A stretch of DNA of 64,000 nt from Halonotius sp046719765 (GCF_046719765.1 NZ_JABEBY010000010.1:55081-119080), one strand, 5' to 3'. Shown: positions 22,475 to 32,650, counted from the stretch's first letter. Notes: a model not told the origin generated them from the sequence alone. Made by a program: numbers and translations.

Positions 22475-23635
22475 ATGCACGTCGTTGTTCTCGGAGCCGG
22501 CTACGCAGGCGTCACCCTCACCCGCAAACTAGAAAATGCCCTCCCACCAGAGACAGACCTCACAATCGTTGACGAAGCCGACGATCACCTCGTCCAACAC
22601 GAAGTCCACCGCGTCATCAGACGGCCCTCGATCACCGATGCCATCGAAGTCCCGCTTGAATCGCTGTTCGACCGCGCGGAGGTCGTCACCGCCCATGTCG
22701 AAAGCGTCGATACCGACGCCAACGAAGTCGCCCTCGACACCGGCGAAACACTCACTTACGATTACGGCGCGCTCTGCCTCGGTGCGGAAACCGCCTTCTA
22801 CGACCTGCCGGGCGTCGAAGACCACGGCCTCCCGCTGAAATCCGTCTCCGACGCCGAAGCGATCCGCGAGCGCGCACTCGACCTGTTCGACGGCGACGAA
22901 CCGGCGTCGGTCGTCGTTGGCGGTGCGGGGCTGTCGGGCGTCCAAGTCGCTGGCGAACTCGCCGCACTCGCGGACGAAGAAGGAGCCAGCGATCGGATCG
23001 ACATCACCCTGCTCGAACAACTCGACTCCGTCGCGCCCGCCTTCCCCGAAGCCTTCCAAGACGCCGTCGCCGACGAACTGACCGACCGCGACATCGAGAT
23101 CCACACCGAGACGGCCGTCACCGAAGCGACCGACTCGACGGTCGCAACGCGGCACGAAGCCACCGGCGAGAGCGACGAACTCGACGCCGACCTGTTCGTC
23201 TGGACGGGCGGCATTGCCGGCCCCGAGGCGATGGCCGGCGACCGGCCGGTCGTCCGCCGCGACCTCCGGCTGACGAAATCGACGTTCGCACTCGGCGACA
23301 CCGCCCGCGTCGTTGACGCCGACGGCGAAGCGGTTCCAGCGAGTGCGTCCGCGGCGATCCGCGCCGCCACCCCGGCTGCCGAAAACATCACCAAACTGGT
23401 CGAGTGGGAGCTGGCCGGCCGCGAAGGGTTCGAGCCCGAACTCACGCCGTTTCGGTTCAATGTCCCCGGCTGGATCGTCTCGGTCGGCGACGGCGCGGTC
23501 GCACAGGTCGGCCCGGAAGTCGTCACCGGCAACGCGGCCAAAGCCCTGAAAGCCAGCGTCGGCGCGGGGTATCTCAGTTCGATCCGCGCAGTCCAGAAAG
23601 CGACCGAGTTAGTCGGCGAGGAGCTTGAGGCCTGA
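22475..23635 (+). CDS. NAD(P)/FAD-dependent oxidoreductase, NDH-2-like
   Basis: 386 residues. The FAD Rossmann motif opens the protein (VVVLGAGYAGVTLTRKL); a second nucleotide-binding motif, VVVGGAGLSGVQVAGEL, near residue 147 binds NAD(P)H. VWTGGIAGPEAMA and FALGDTARVVDADG are typical of type II NADH dehydrogenases and related flavoproteins, which pass electrons to quinone or other acceptors at the membrane surface. The C-terminal segment (NAAKALKASVGAGYLSSI) may be the membrane-association region. The exact electron acceptor is unknown. Confidence 0.88.
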   Translation: MHVVVLGAGYAGVTLTRKLENALPPETDLTIVDEADDHLVQHEVHRVIRRPSITDAIEVPLESLFDRAEVVTAHVESVDTDANEVALDTGETLTYDYGALCLGAETAFYDLPGVEDHGLPLKSVSDAEAIRERALDLFDGDEPASVVVGGAGLSGVQVAGELAALADEEGASDRIDITLLEQLDSVAPAFPEAFQDAVADELTDRDIEIHTETAVTEATDSTVATRHEATGESDELDADLFVWTGGIAGPEAMAGDRPVVRRDLRLTKSTFALGDTARVVDADGEAVPASASAAIRAATPAAENITKLVEWELAGREGFEPELTPFRFNVPGWIVSVGDGAVAQVGPEVVTGNAAKALKASVGAGYLSSIRAVQKATELVGEELEA

Positions 23636-23660
23636 GGTCGACACAACGGTTATGTCTCTG

Positions 23661-23677
23661 TGTGCAGAACTTGCACA
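23661..23677 (+). promoter_or_regulatory. Palindromic operator candidate for the RHH/PIN pair
   Basis: TGTGCA-GAACT-TGCACA, a perfect 6-bp inverted repeat ending 2 bases before the antitoxin ATG. A TATA-like GGTTATGTC at about 23648-23656 precedes it, so the palindrome covers the expected start of a leaderless transcript. Ribbon-helix-helix antitoxins commonly repress their own promoters by binding such sites. Inferred from position and symmetry. Confidence 0.55.
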
Positions 23678-23679
23678 TC

Positions 23680-24096
23680 ATGAGCGCGAGCGACGACCCG
23701 CGGCGCGTCCATTTCCAGTCGCCGGAGTACCTCGTCGACCGGCTTGACGCAATTGCCGACCTCTTCGATACGGATCGCACCGACCTGCTCGTCGAGGCGA
23801 TCCGCGAGTACATCGAGGAGACGGCCGACAGCGACAGCTTTCAGACGTTGGTTGCGAGGAAATACTACGACGGACAGCTGGATTTTGAGACTGCGAAAGA
23901 GCTCGTCGGCACCGAGACCGCCCAGCGGCTGCGGCTACTCAAGCGTGATCTCGACGACGAGCCGCTGGATCTCGACGAGCCGACCGACGAGGATATCTAC
24001 GGCGGAGAGGCCGTCTCGGTCGAGCCGGGCGCGACCGACGACGCCGAGACCGTGGAAGCCGACGACGACACGGAACACCAAGCCGACGAGGAATGA
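23680..24096 (+). CDS. Ribbon-helix-helix antitoxin-like protein
   Basis: 138 residues from MSASDDPRRVHFQSPEYLVD. Residues 8-50 form an RHH domain (RRVHFQSPEYLVDRLDAIADLF, then TDLLVEAIREYIEE), which binds DNA as a dimer. The middle (YYDGQLDFETAKELVGTETA) resembles the UPF0175/VapB-like region of archaeal antitoxins, and the tail is strongly acidic. The gene overlaps the PIN gene by 4 bases. A palindrome at its start suggests autoregulation. Confidence 0.82.
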   Translation: MSASDDPRRVHFQSPEYLVDRLDAIADLFDTDRTDLLVEAIREYIEETADSDSFQTLVARKYYDGQLDFETAKELVGTETAQRLRLLKRDLDDEPLDLDEPTDEDIYGGEAVSVEPGATDDAETVEADDDTEHQADEE

Positions 24097-24668
24097 ACCG
24101 TCGCATGCGACTGCAGACTGTTGTTGCCGACACCAGCGCGCTCGTTAGCTTGGCGGTTCCGCGGACGGACGCAACTGTTGACACCGACGAACTGCCCGAC
24201 CCACTTCAGTACGTCCTGACATCGTGTGCGGTCTCGATTCCTCCGACTGTCCGATCGGAACTTGAGACGATGGCCAGCTACGACGACATTCACGGCGCGG
24301 CAGCCAGCAACGCGCTCGCCGCCGAGGGTCACTACAGGATCGTCGATCCCTACGGCCGAACCGAAACGCCCGACGAACGACCCGAATTCGGGCTCGATGA
24401 TGGCGAAACCGACGGGATCGTCCTCGCCAACAGCCTCGGCGTCGACGGGTTTCTGACCGACGAGTTCGGCGGGAGTAACTTTCCGTTGATTCACGCCGCA
24501 CTACGCGGCCCGCGAATCGTCCCAACGCCTCGGCTCATCCACGATTACGCCAGCAACGGCCACATGTCGACTAGGGAGGCACGGCAACTGCTGGATTGCA
24601 TCGGCGCACATCGAAGCTGGGGAGCCAGCCCGTACGTCGCGCTGCTCCGCGAGCAGCTTGAGCACTAA
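24093..24668 (+). CDS. PIN-domain toxin
   Basis: 191 residues. The acidic metal site of PIN ribonucleases is visible: D in VVADTSALVSL, E in PPTVRSELETM, DDGETDGIVLANSL and D in GFLTDEFGG. The C-terminal segment (STREARQLLDCIGAHRSWG) is longer than in minimal VapC toxins. The ATG overlaps the antitoxin stop by four bases; a second ATG at 24105 (MRLQTVVADTSA) is possible. Presumed RNA-cleaving toxin neutralised by the upstream RHH protein. Confidence 0.85.
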   Translation: MNRRMRLQTVVADTSALVSLAVPRTDATVDTDELPDPLQYVLTSCAVSIPPTVRSELETMASYDDIHGAAASNALAAEGHYRIVDPYGRTETPDERPEFGLDDGETDGIVLANSLGVDGFLTDEFGGSNFPLIHAALRGPRIVPTPRLIHDYASNGHMSTREARQLLDCIGAHRSWGASPYVALLREQLEH

Positions 24669-24713
24669 TCGACCACCGGAGTACATTTACCGACGCCGCC
24701 GCGACCACCCATC

Positions 24714-26066
24714 GTGACGATCACGCTCGGCTTCGAGGACGGTACGCTCCGGGTTGAGAGCGACCGCGAGAGCGATCCCGCCCTCGATAGCCTGCCTGGC
24801 GTCGAAGCCGACCCACGCAGCGAGACGGCCCGCGCGCCGGCCCACCACTACGCGGCGATCCGCGATGTGCTCCGCCATGTCGACGCCGACGTTGCCGACA
24901 CTGTCCTCGATACCGAGCCCGTCTCCTTGGCGACGAGCTACGAGCTCCGCGAGTACCAACAGGACGCCCTCGATGCGTGGCTCGACAACAACCGCCGTGG
25001 CGTGCTCGAACTCCCGACCGGGGCGGGCAAGACGGTCATCGCCTTAGCCGCGATGGCCGCCTGCGACGAACCAACCCTCGTTGTCGTCCCGACGATCGAC
25101 CTCTTAGAGCAGTGGCAGCGCGAACTCGAAACCGAGTTTGAGGCACCCATCGGCCGGCTCGGCGGGGGCGAGCAGCGCGTCGAAGCGGTCACGGTGGCGA
25201 CCTACGATTCGTCATATCTGCGAGCCGACGAACTCGGCGACCGGTTCGGGCTCGTCGTCTTCGACGAGGTTCACCACCTCGGCGCGGAAGGCTATCAGGA
25301 TATCGCGCGCCTGCTGGCCGCACCCGACCGCCTCGGTCTGACGGCGACCTTTGAGCGGCCCGACGGGGCCCACGAGACGGTGGCCGATCTCGTCGGCTCT
25401 CGCGTCTACACCATCGACACCGACGAACTGGCGGGCGACCACCTCGCACCCTACGAGATCCGGCGGATCGAAGTCGAACTCACCCCCGAGGAACGCGCCG
25501 AATACGACGAGGTACAGGGCACGTTCGTCGATTACGTCCGGGATTCGAACATCAACTTCACCAGCGGCAGCGACTACCTCCAGTTGGTCAAACGCTCCGG
25601 CAACGATCCCCAAGCCCGCGAGGCCCTGCTCGCCAAACAGCGCGCCCGCGAGATCATGATGAACGCCGCAAACAAACGCCGCCAACTCGGCCGAATTCTC
25701 GACCGCCACCGCGAGGATCGACTCATCGTCTTCACCGCCCACACGCAACTGGTTTATGATCTTTCCGAGCGATTTCTCATCCCGGCGATCACGAACGAAA
25801 CGGGCGCGAATGAGCGACGCGAGATCCTCGAACGGTTTCGCGACGGCGAGTACAGCCGGATCATCACCGCCAACGTTCTTGACGAGGGCGTCGATGTGCC
25901 GGACGCCAACGTCGGCGTCGTCCTCTCGGGCAGCGGCAGCGAACGCGAGTTTACCCAGCGACTCGGCCGGATTCTCCGCCCGAAAGCCGACGGCGGCCGG
26001 GCGATCCTCTACGAACTCGTGAGTAGCGAGACCGCCGAGGAACGAGTTGCCCAGCGACGGCGGTGA
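24714..26066 (+). CDS. rad25: DEAD/DEAH-type helicase of the XPB/Rad25 family
   Basis: 450 residues from a GTG start. The N-terminal domain is followed by helicase motifs: Walker A ELPTGAGKTVIAL (near 98), DEVH in VVFDEVHHLG (near 183), GLTATFER (motif III), and C-terminal blocks VFTAHTQLVYDLSERF, VLDEGVDVPDANV and QRLGRILRPK (motif VI). Archaeal XPB unwinds DNA and is linked to repair, partnering with Bax1-type nucleases in some archaea; none is adjacent. The ATG-less start fits the frame; upstream in-frame stops limit alternatives. Confidence 0.93.
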   Translation: MTITLGFEDGTLRVESDRESDPALDSLPGVEADPRSETARAPAHHYAAIRDVLRHVDADVADTVLDTEPVSLATSYELREYQQDALDAWLDNNRRGVLELPTGAGKTVIALAAMAACDEPTLVVVPTIDLLEQWQRELETEFEAPIGRLGGGEQRVEAVTVATYDSSYLRADELGDRFGLVVFDEVHHLGAEGYQDIARLLAAPDRLGLTATFERPDGAHETVADLVGSRVYTIDTDELAGDHLAPYEIRRIEVELTPEERAEYDEVQGTFVDYVRDSNINFTSGSDYLQLVKRSGNDPQAREALLAKQRAREIMMNAANKRRQLGRILDRHREDRLIVFTAHTQLVYDLSERFLIPAITNETGANERREILERFRDGEYSRIITANVLDEGVDVPDANVGVVLSGSGSEREFTQRLGRILRPKADGGRAILYELVSSETAEERVAQRRR

Positions 26067-26177
26067 CGGCGTGGCGATGGGGCGACGATGACGATGTGGT
26101 GATGTGGCGGGGATGTCACGTGTCGACGACGAGTCGGCGGCGGTGAGAGTTTTATCGCTGGCGACCCCGGTGGTGGT

Positions 26178-27296
26178 ATGGACGACCGAATTCATGAACA
26201 CGCCGCCGTCTTGGTCGACTGGAGTGCCCGGATCGATCCCGGCGACAACGTCGTCATCAGCGTCGCCGAGGGAGCCCACGAGCTTGGGGTCGCCGTCGCC
26301 GAAGCCGTCGGCGAACGCGGTGGCACCCTGCTCGCTGTCAACGATTCCGCGGAGCTCTCGCGGGCGTACCTCCAAGGACGAGCCACGGGCGAGGCCGACT
26401 TTGACGACCCCCCGGCTCACGAACTGGCGATGCTGGAGGCGACGGATGTCTATCTTCGGCTTGGCGGCGGGCGAAACACCGCCGCAACCGCGGACGTGCC
26501 ACCCGAAACCCGGCAGGCCGCCCGGCGCGGGCGAACCGAGGTTCGGGAGGCGCGGCTGGCGACCGACTGGGTCTCGACCGTCCACCCGACCCGATCGCTC
26601 GCCCAGCAGGCCGGGATGTCGTTTGAGGCCTACCAAGATTTCGTCTACGATGCCGTGCTCCGCGACTGGGAATCGCTGGCCGCGGAGATGGCGCAGCTCA
26701 AAACAATCCTTGACGAGGGAGCAACCGTCCACATCGAAACCCCAACGACCGACCTCCGGCTGTCGATCGAGAACCGAACCGCGGTCAACAGCACGGCCTC
26801 GGTCGCCGACGACTCCCACAATCTCCCCTCCGGCGAGGTGTTTACCGCGCCAGCCGACGCCAACGGAACGATCACCTTCGACCTGCCGCGAACCGTCGAC
26901 GGAACACGACTAGAGAACGTTGAGCTCACCATCGAGGACAACAATGTTGTCGACTACACGGCCGACCACGGCGCGGAAACGCTGCAGGAGCTACTGGAAA
27001 CCGACGACGGAGCCAGCCGCATAGGTGAGCTTGGGATCGGGATGAACCGCGGGATCGATCGGATCACCGACCGAATTCTCTTCGACGAGAAGATGGCCGA
27101 GACGGTTCACCTGGCGATCGGTCGGGCCTACGACGCTTGCCTGCCGGACGGTGAGGCCGGCAACGCGTCGGCGATTCACGTTGATCTGCTGGCCGACATG
27201 CGCACCGACAGTCGCCTTTCGGTGGACGGCGAGGTGATTCAACGAAACGGTATCTTCCGGTGGGAGGATGGATCCACGGAGACCCTAACCGACTGA
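26178..27296 (+). CDS. Aminopeptidase, M29 (thermophilic metalloprotease) family
   Basis: 372 residues. The N-terminal domain shows DPGDNVVISVAEGAHELGVAVAEA; the C-terminal catalytic domain has GEVFTAPADANGTITFD (metal-ligand Glu), GETLQELL-like spacing and GELGIGMNRGIDRITDRILFDEKMAETVHLAIG with ligand residues and HVDLLADM. M29 enzymes are dimetal aminopeptidases acting in the cytosol. Haloarchaeal homologs are often annotated simply as aminopeptidase. It is 111 bases downstream of XPB, probably on its own transcript. Confidence 0.9.
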   Translation: MDDRIHEHAAVLVDWSARIDPGDNVVISVAEGAHELGVAVAEAVGERGGTLLAVNDSAELSRAYLQGRATGEADFDDPPAHELAMLEATDVYLRLGGGRNTAATADVPPETRQAARRGRTEVREARLATDWVSTVHPTRSLAQQAGMSFEAYQDFVYDAVLRDWESLAAEMAQLKTILDEGATVHIETPTTDLRLSIENRTAVNSTASVADDSHNLPSGEVFTAPADANGTITFDLPRTVDGTRLENVELTIEDNNVVDYTADHGAETLQELLETDDGASRIGELGIGMNRGIDRITDRILFDEKMAETVHLAIGRAYDACLPDGEAGNASAIHVDLLADMRTDSRLSVDGEVIQRNGIFRWEDGSTETLTD

Positions 27297-27347
27297 GCCA
27301 ATCGGGTTGCCGCCGGATTCATTACCCGCTCGGCCGACCAGTGGGAT

Positions 27348-28022
27348 GTGACAGCACGAACCGTAACCACGACAGCGTCGGCAACACGGACGGCGGCCCC
27401 CGATAGCGCGACGGTCGCGGTCACCGCCCTCGGTGAGGGTGCCTCTGCAGCCCGCGCCCGCGAGCGGGCCCAAACCCGCGCGGCGACGGTACGCAGAGCG
27501 ATCGAAGCGGTCGCCGAGGTGACGATCGAAACGGTCGACCACCGGGTGACCAATGCCGGAGCCAGCTTCGAACCCGAAACCGACGCCGCGTTCCGCGCTG
27601 TCGAGGAGTTTCACGTTCGCTGTGAGCCGGCAGCGGCCGCCACAATCGTCGTTGAGGCGACCGACGCCGGCGGGACGATCGACAGCGTGCAGTACGCCCT
27701 CACGGAAGGAACCCGGGACGCGGTGCAGGACGACGCACTGGCGGCGGCCGTTCGTCGGGCCCGCCGGAAGGCCGAGCAGGTAGCAACCACCGAAGGGCTC
27801 GCGGTCGGCGAGGCCCAAACAGTGACCACAAAGCCCGAGTATCCCGGCGGCGACCCCGTTGTCGACGATGCCTGGGAGTCGGATCCGGCCGTCCATCCCG
27901 CACCGATCAGCGTTACCGAGCGGGTCGAAGTCGCCTACGAACTCGTTGCAGCCGAGACAGCCGAACCGACCGGCGTGGCCGACATCGACGAAACAGCAAC
28001 CGACGACAGCGGCAAAGATTGA
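27348..28022 (+). CDS. SIMPL-domain protein (DUF541)
   Basis: 224 residues from a GTG start. The N-terminal pattern TTASATRTAAPDSATVAVTALGEGASAARARERAQ and DDALAAAVRRARRKAEQVATTEGLAVGE are the classic SIMPL/DUF541 blocks, as is the C-terminal ISVTERVEVAYELVAA. The family has a periplasmic-type beta/alpha fold and unknown function; bacterial members are often exported, but no signal peptide is visible here. The gene starts 51 bases after the aminopeptidase stop. Confidence 0.82.
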   Translation: MTARTVTTTASATRTAAPDSATVAVTALGEGASAARARERAQTRAATVRRAIEAVAEVTIETVDHRVTNAGASFEPETDAAFRAVEEFHVRCEPAAAATIVVEATDAGGTIDSVQYALTEGTRDAVQDDALAAAVRRARRKAEQVATTEGLAVGEAQTVTTKPEYPGGDPVVDDAWESDPAVHPAPISVTERVEVAYELVAAETAEPTGVADIDETATDDSGKD

Positions 28023-28047
28023 TACCGCTCTCGGGCCATATTGCGAT

Positions 28048-28221
28048 ATGGCTGTTGCCGGCATCTGTGAGCACTGCGAACAACGACCCGGAGCGTTCAG
28101 CTGTCGCCGCTGTGGCGCGACCGTCTGTCGGCTCCATTACGACGGCGAGCTAGAACTGTGTGCTGACTGCGCCGACAAACGGACAGCCGACGGTCGACGT
28201 GGGGACAGCTTCCGGCTGTGA
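28048..28221 (+). CDS. HIT-type zinc-finger protein
   Basis: 57 residues with a treble set of metal-ligand pairs: CEHCEQRP, CRRCGATVCRLHYDG and CADCADKR. The arrangement C-x2-C, C-x2-C, C-x3-H and C-x2-C resembles HIT/B-box-like zinc fingers. It starts 25 bases after the SIMPL protein stop, so it may be co-transcribed. Function unknown; probably protein or nucleic acid binding. Confidence 0.78.
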   Translation: MAVAGICEHCEQRPGAFSCRRCGATVCRLHYDGELELCADCADKRTADGRRGDSFRL

Positions 28222-28259
28222 GTGCGGAAAAATCGGGAGTAAGCGGGAGAGCCCCGGAG

Positions 28260-28718
28260 CTATTCGGGGATATCGAGTTCGAACTGCTCGTTGTCCTTGA
28301 CAGCGTTAAGTACAACGCTGGTGTTGGACTCGCGGATGTCGACATCCTCTAAGAGTGACTTGATCTGGTCGTTCATGTCGTCGGTGTCGTCGAACTTCCC
28401 GATAGCGATGATATCGTAATCGCCGGTCGTCTCATACACCGAGATCATCTGCTTTTCGGCTTCAAGCTTGTTGGTGATCTGCGGGAGGGCACTCCCCTCA
28501 ACTTTGAGATGCATGATCGCGGTCACATCGTAGCCAAGGCTCTCGTAGTCAACGATCGGCGAATACCCCTCGATAACACCCTCGGCTTCGAGATCCTTCA
28601 GGTGATTTGAGACGGTCGTCACCGACACATCGAGTTCCTCGGCGAGACTCCGGAGACTGGAACGGCCATCGCCGAGCAGGGAATTAATCAGCTTCTCATC
28701 AAGATGTTCGTGTGCCAT
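28260..28718 (-). CDS. Lrp/AsnC family transcription regulator
   Basis: 152 residues from MAHEHLDEKLINSLLGDGR. Residues 6-55 form the winged helix (SLRSLAEELDVSVTTVSNHLKDLEAEGVI), and the RAM domain follows (AIMHLKVEGS, YETTGDYDIIAIGKFDDTDDMNDQI). Lrp-type regulators sense amino acids or other small ligands and form octamers. An upstream ATG at 28766 would add 16 unlike residues; a TATA region centred about 27 bases before 28718 supports the shorter start. Convergent with the zinc-finger gene. Confidence 0.92.
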   Translation of the reverse strand: MAHEHLDEKLINSLLGDGRSSLRSLAEELDVSVTTVSNHLKDLEAEGVIEGYSPIVDYESLGYDVTAIMHLKVEGSALPQITNKLEAEKQMISVYETTGDYDIIAIGKFDDTDDMNDQIKSLLEDVDIRESNTSVVLNAVKDNEQFELDIPE

Positions 28719-28739
28719 ACCACCCACGAGATAGTTTGT

Positions 28740-28751
28740 ATTATTAAATTT
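28740..28751 (-). promoter_or_regulatory. TATA region of the Lrp gene
   Basis: On the minus strand ATTTAATAAT lies about 27 bases upstream of the ATG at 28718, the spacing of a leaderless haloarchaeal promoter. It decides the start codon in favour of MAHEHLDEKL. Confidence 0.5.
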
Positions 28752-28971
28752 ACTGGTATTAATCTCCACATCCGCATAGCGGTTTCCCGTCGGAGCCGAG
28801 AATACGACAGAAGATTCAGCTGGGTGGTGGATGGATCCGGGTCACCAGACCCGATACATGTTCGATCAGGGCAAGCAGTGTCACCACACCAGCAGACGGG
28901 TGCGTAGTTGACAGCCGGTGGTGGTCGGGGCGGTCACAAGATTGAATATTCTGGCCGGCGAGTGATTGACA

Positions 28972-29859
<888 letters not shown>

Positions 29860-29865
29860 GGCCGA

Positions 29866-30906
29866 TCAAAAGAGGTGAAGCTCCGCGGTCGGGACGGCAA
29901 CGGTGACCGTCTCGTCGACGGCTGGGGGTGATGACTGTTGGATAACAACGAGTTCCACACCCGCGGTCGTCCGAACGGTCACCGCAAAGTGACGACCGTT
30001 GTCAGTCACCCGCTGTACCGTCCCTGAAAGACCGATCTCGCCCTCGCGGGGTGGACGGATCGACAGCGAGGACGGTCTAACATAACAGCGAAGCGTCGCT
30101 CCCGGTGACTGCTGGGGAACCGTTGACACGGATCGCTCCTGTCCGGCGACTTCGATACGAGGTGGGTCACCGTCGACGACAGACGCCGGGAGTTCGATCG
30201 AGCGGCCCAGAAACGACGCGACAAACGGCGTCGGCGGCGATTCATAGAGCTCGCGGGGCTGACCGACCGCCGCGACCGCTCCATCGCGCATGACGACCAG
30301 CCGATCGGCGAGGGCCATCGCATCCGTCTGGTCGTGGGTCACAAACAGCGTCGTGACACCGGTTTCACGCTGAATACGGGCGATCTCCTCGCGGAGTTGA
30401 ACCCGCAACCCCCGGTCGAGTGCCGACAGCGGCTCATCGAGCAACAGCACGTCCGGTTGTGGAGCCAACGCCCGGGCGAGTTCGACCCGCCGCCCTTGGC
30501 CACCGCTGAGCTCGCTCGGATACGCCGCCCGTTGGGCTTCGAGATCGACTAACGCCAGATACTCCTCGACGATCGCATCCCGCTCGTCCGGCTCGATCCC
30601 CTGGGGGCCGAGCCCGTAGGCGACGTTTTCGCCGACGGTCATATGCGGGTACAGCGTCGACTGCTGGAAGACAAGGCCGACCTCCCGTGCCTCCGGCGGC
30701 CGGTCGGTCACCGCCTCGCCGCGGAGCCGAATCCGGCCGCTGGTGGGGGTGAGATGGCCGGCGATCGCCTGAACGAGTGTCGTCTTGCCGCACCCACTCG
30801 GGCCGACGACCGCGACCACCTCCCCGGCTTCGATACTGAACGATACGTCCGCAAGCGCTCGTTCAGTCCCGTAGCGGTGGCCGAGCCCCTCGATGTCAAG
30901 CGTCAC
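29866..30906 (-). CDS. wtpC: Tungstate/molybdate ABC transporter ATP-binding protein
   Basis: 346 residues. Walker A GPSGCGKTTLVQ near residue 36, signature LSGGQGRRVELARALA near 131-146, Walker B LLLDEPLSALD and H-loop FVTHDQTDAMALADR are all intact. The C-terminal 110 residues form the TOBE-type regulatory region found in oxyanion and sugar importers. It powers uptake through the adjacent permease. Its start overlaps the permease stop by 4 bases; the three genes are one operon read wtpA-wtpB-wtpC. Confidence 0.88.
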   Translation of the reverse strand: MTLDIEGLGHRYGTERALADVSFSIEAGEVVAVVGPSGCGKTTLVQAIAGHLTPTSGRIRLRGEAVTDRPPEAREVGLVFQQSTLYPHMTVGENVAYGLGPQGIEPDERDAIVEEYLALVDLEAQRAAYPSELSGGQGRRVELARALAPQPDVLLLDEPLSALDRGLRVQLREEIARIQRETGVTTLFVTHDQTDAMALADRLVVMRDGAVAAVGQPRELYESPPTPFVASFLGRSIELPASVVDGDPPRIEVAGQERSVSTVPQQSPGATLRCYVRPSSLSIRPPREGEIGLSGTVQRVTDNGRHFAVTVRTTAGVELVVIQQSSPPAVDETVTVAVPTAELHLF

Positions 30907-31718
30907 CGCTCGACCACCGCCGGCAGGCGGCCGAGCCGCTGAAGCGTGGTGACGACCAGCAGCGTCAGCCCGAACAACGCCAGTGCCAGCGGCAGGATGG
31001 CATCGATCCCGCCGCCGATGAACGCGACCCAGATCTGGGTGGGGATCGTCCGCGGGTTGTAGGCGACCATCATCGTCGCGCCGAACTCACCCATCGCGCG
31101 GGCGAAAGTGAGGACGACCCCCGCGACGATCGAGCCGCGGGCCAGCGGCAGCGAAACGTTCCAAAACGTCGCCAGCGGCCCGTAGCCGAGCGACCGGGAG
31201 GCCTGTTCGAGCCGCTCGTCGACCGCCCCGAACCCCGCCCGCGAGGTGATGACCACGAACGGCGCGGCGACGAACGTCTGGGCGAGGACGACCCCAAGCA
31301 GGCTCCCGGTCAGCGGGATCCCAGCCGCCGCGGCCGCCGACCCCAGCGGCGTGAACCGTCCGACCGCGGTGAGAATCATCGCCCCACCGACGACCGGCGG
31401 AACGACCAGCGGGAGGACGATCACCGCCGCAACGAGTCGCTTCCCCGGAAACGACTGCCGGGCCAACACGTAGGCCAGCGGGACACCGAACACCGTTGCG
31501 ATCGCCGTCGACACCGGCGCGGTCAGCAGCGAGTGGCGGATCGCCTGCCGGGCGTCCGGCGTCGACAACCCCGCAACGATCGGGGTTGAGCCAACGCGGC
31601 CAAGAAAGGCCACAAACGGCAGCAGAAAGTACAGCAGCAACACCCCACCCAACAGCGCGGGGACAACGAGCTCAGGGCGGCGACGCCCGCCGTCGAGCCA
31701 GCCGCGGGCAAGGCTCAC
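30903..31718 (-). CDS. wtpB: Tungstate/molybdate ABC transporter permease
   Basis: 271 residues, about six helices. The EAA-type loop that contacts the ATPase is near residues 170-190 (ERLEQASRSLGYGPLATFWNVSLPLARG). Overall layout matches ModB/WtpB oxyanion permeases: LPLVVPPVVGGAMIL, then VLAQTFVAAPFVVITS. It overlaps both partner genes by 4 bases. Substrate is inferred from the binding protein and from the molybdopterin genes nearby. Confidence 0.88.
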   Translation of the reverse strand: MSLARGWLDGGRRRPELVVPALLGGVLLLYFLLPFVAFLGRVGSTPIVAGLSTPDARQAIRHSLLTAPVSTAIATVFGVPLAYVLARQSFPGKRLVAAVIVLPLVVPPVVGGAMILTAVGRFTPLGSAAAAAGIPLTGSLLGVVLAQTFVAAPFVVITSRAGFGAVDERLEQASRSLGYGPLATFWNVSLPLARGSIVAGVVLTFARAMGEFGATMMVAYNPRTIPTQIWVAFIGGGIDAILPLALALFGLTLLVVTTLQRLGRLPAVVER

Positions 31719-32650
31719 AGATCGATCGCCTCCGGAATGTCGCCGGTCGATCGTGGGAACGCCTCGCCGACAGTCAGTCCCGCCTCCTGGAGGATATCGG
31801 GGTTGTCCAAGAGATACTGGACGAGCCGGTGGGCCGCCTCACGGTTGTCGGCATCGCCGGGCACGGTGAGATTGTACCGGATCGGGCGGCCCGCAACCGT
31901 CGTGCCGTCCTCGAAGGTGTAGGTCGCTTCCGCGTAGGCCGCCGCTCGCTCGGGGTCGGCGAAGTTGTACGCCGGGGGGAACTCATGGAAGGGCAGGTCG
32001 TGGTCGACGGCCATGTTACGGTAGACGACCGCCCCCACGCGCGCACCGGTTTCGACGCCCGCCAGCAGCTGTGGTTCCTCGGGTTCCATATAGACCCGAT
32101 CGGTCATCGCCTCGCGGAACCCCGCAAGGTCGTGTTCGGCTTCGGCGAGGTCGAAGGCCTGTATCGCCCGGTAGCCCAGCGGGTCGAGTTCCGGGTCGCT
32201 GATAGCGAGGTCGCCGTCGTCGGTCTCTCTGGCGAGGGCGTACCACGGCTCGTCGCCGGCGACGAGTCGCCGACCGAACGCTGTCTCGGGGTTGGCGGCG
32301 ATCCCGAGGCTGTTGGCCGCGAACTCGATGTCCCAATCGGGCGACAGCCGCTCCCGCAGCAGCGTCGCATCCGCGCTGACGATCACGTCTGGGTGTTTGG
32401 TTTCGTCCTCGATCATCCGCAACACCGCATTGGTGCCGTGATACTCACCGTGAATGCGGATGCCGGTGTCGGCCTCGAACGCTGGATTGAGGTGATCCTC
32501 GAACGTGCGGGCGAGACTCCCGGCCGACAGCACATCAACGGAACTGCCGCCGCCGCCGAGACAGCCTGCAAGCCCACCGAGCGTCGACACGGCGACCGTC
32601 CGAAGAGCTGTTCTGCGGGAACATCGCTCGCTTCTCCATCTCGAAACCAT
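31715..32650 (-). CDS. wtpA: Tungstate/molybdate-binding lipoprotein
   Basis: 311 residues from MVSRWRSERCSRRTALRTVA: twin-arginine motif (SRRTALRT), hydrophobic stretch and lipobox (LAGC), so it is Tat-exported and anchored as a lipoprotein. The mature part opens with VDVLSAGSLARTFEDHL and has HGEYHGTNAVLRMIEDE and VIVSADATLLRERL, matching the WtpA type of binding protein. An upstream ATG at 32680 is in frame but would place the RR motif unusually far from the start. First gene of the operon; the role is supported by mobA and moaA downstream. Confidence 0.85.
   Translation of the reverse strand: MVSRWRSERCSRRTALRTVAVSTLGGLAGCLGGGGSSVDVLSAGSLARTFEDHLNPAFEADTGIRIHGEYHGTNAVLRMIEDETKHPDVIVSADATLLRERLSPDWDIEFAANSLGIAANPETAFGRRLVAGDEPWYALARETDDGDLAISDPELDPLGYRAIQAFDLAEAEHDLAGFREAMTDRVYMEPEEPQLLAGVETGARVGAVVYRNMAVDHDLPFHEFPPAYNFADPERAAAYAEATYTFEDGTTVAGRPIRYNLTVPGDADNREAAHRLVQYLLDNPDILQEAGLTVGEAFPRSTGDIPEAIDL

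Noticed and set aside
25212..26819. 535-codon open frame on the minus strand
   Set aside because: Antisense to XPB and the aminopeptidase, both of which have intact motifs.
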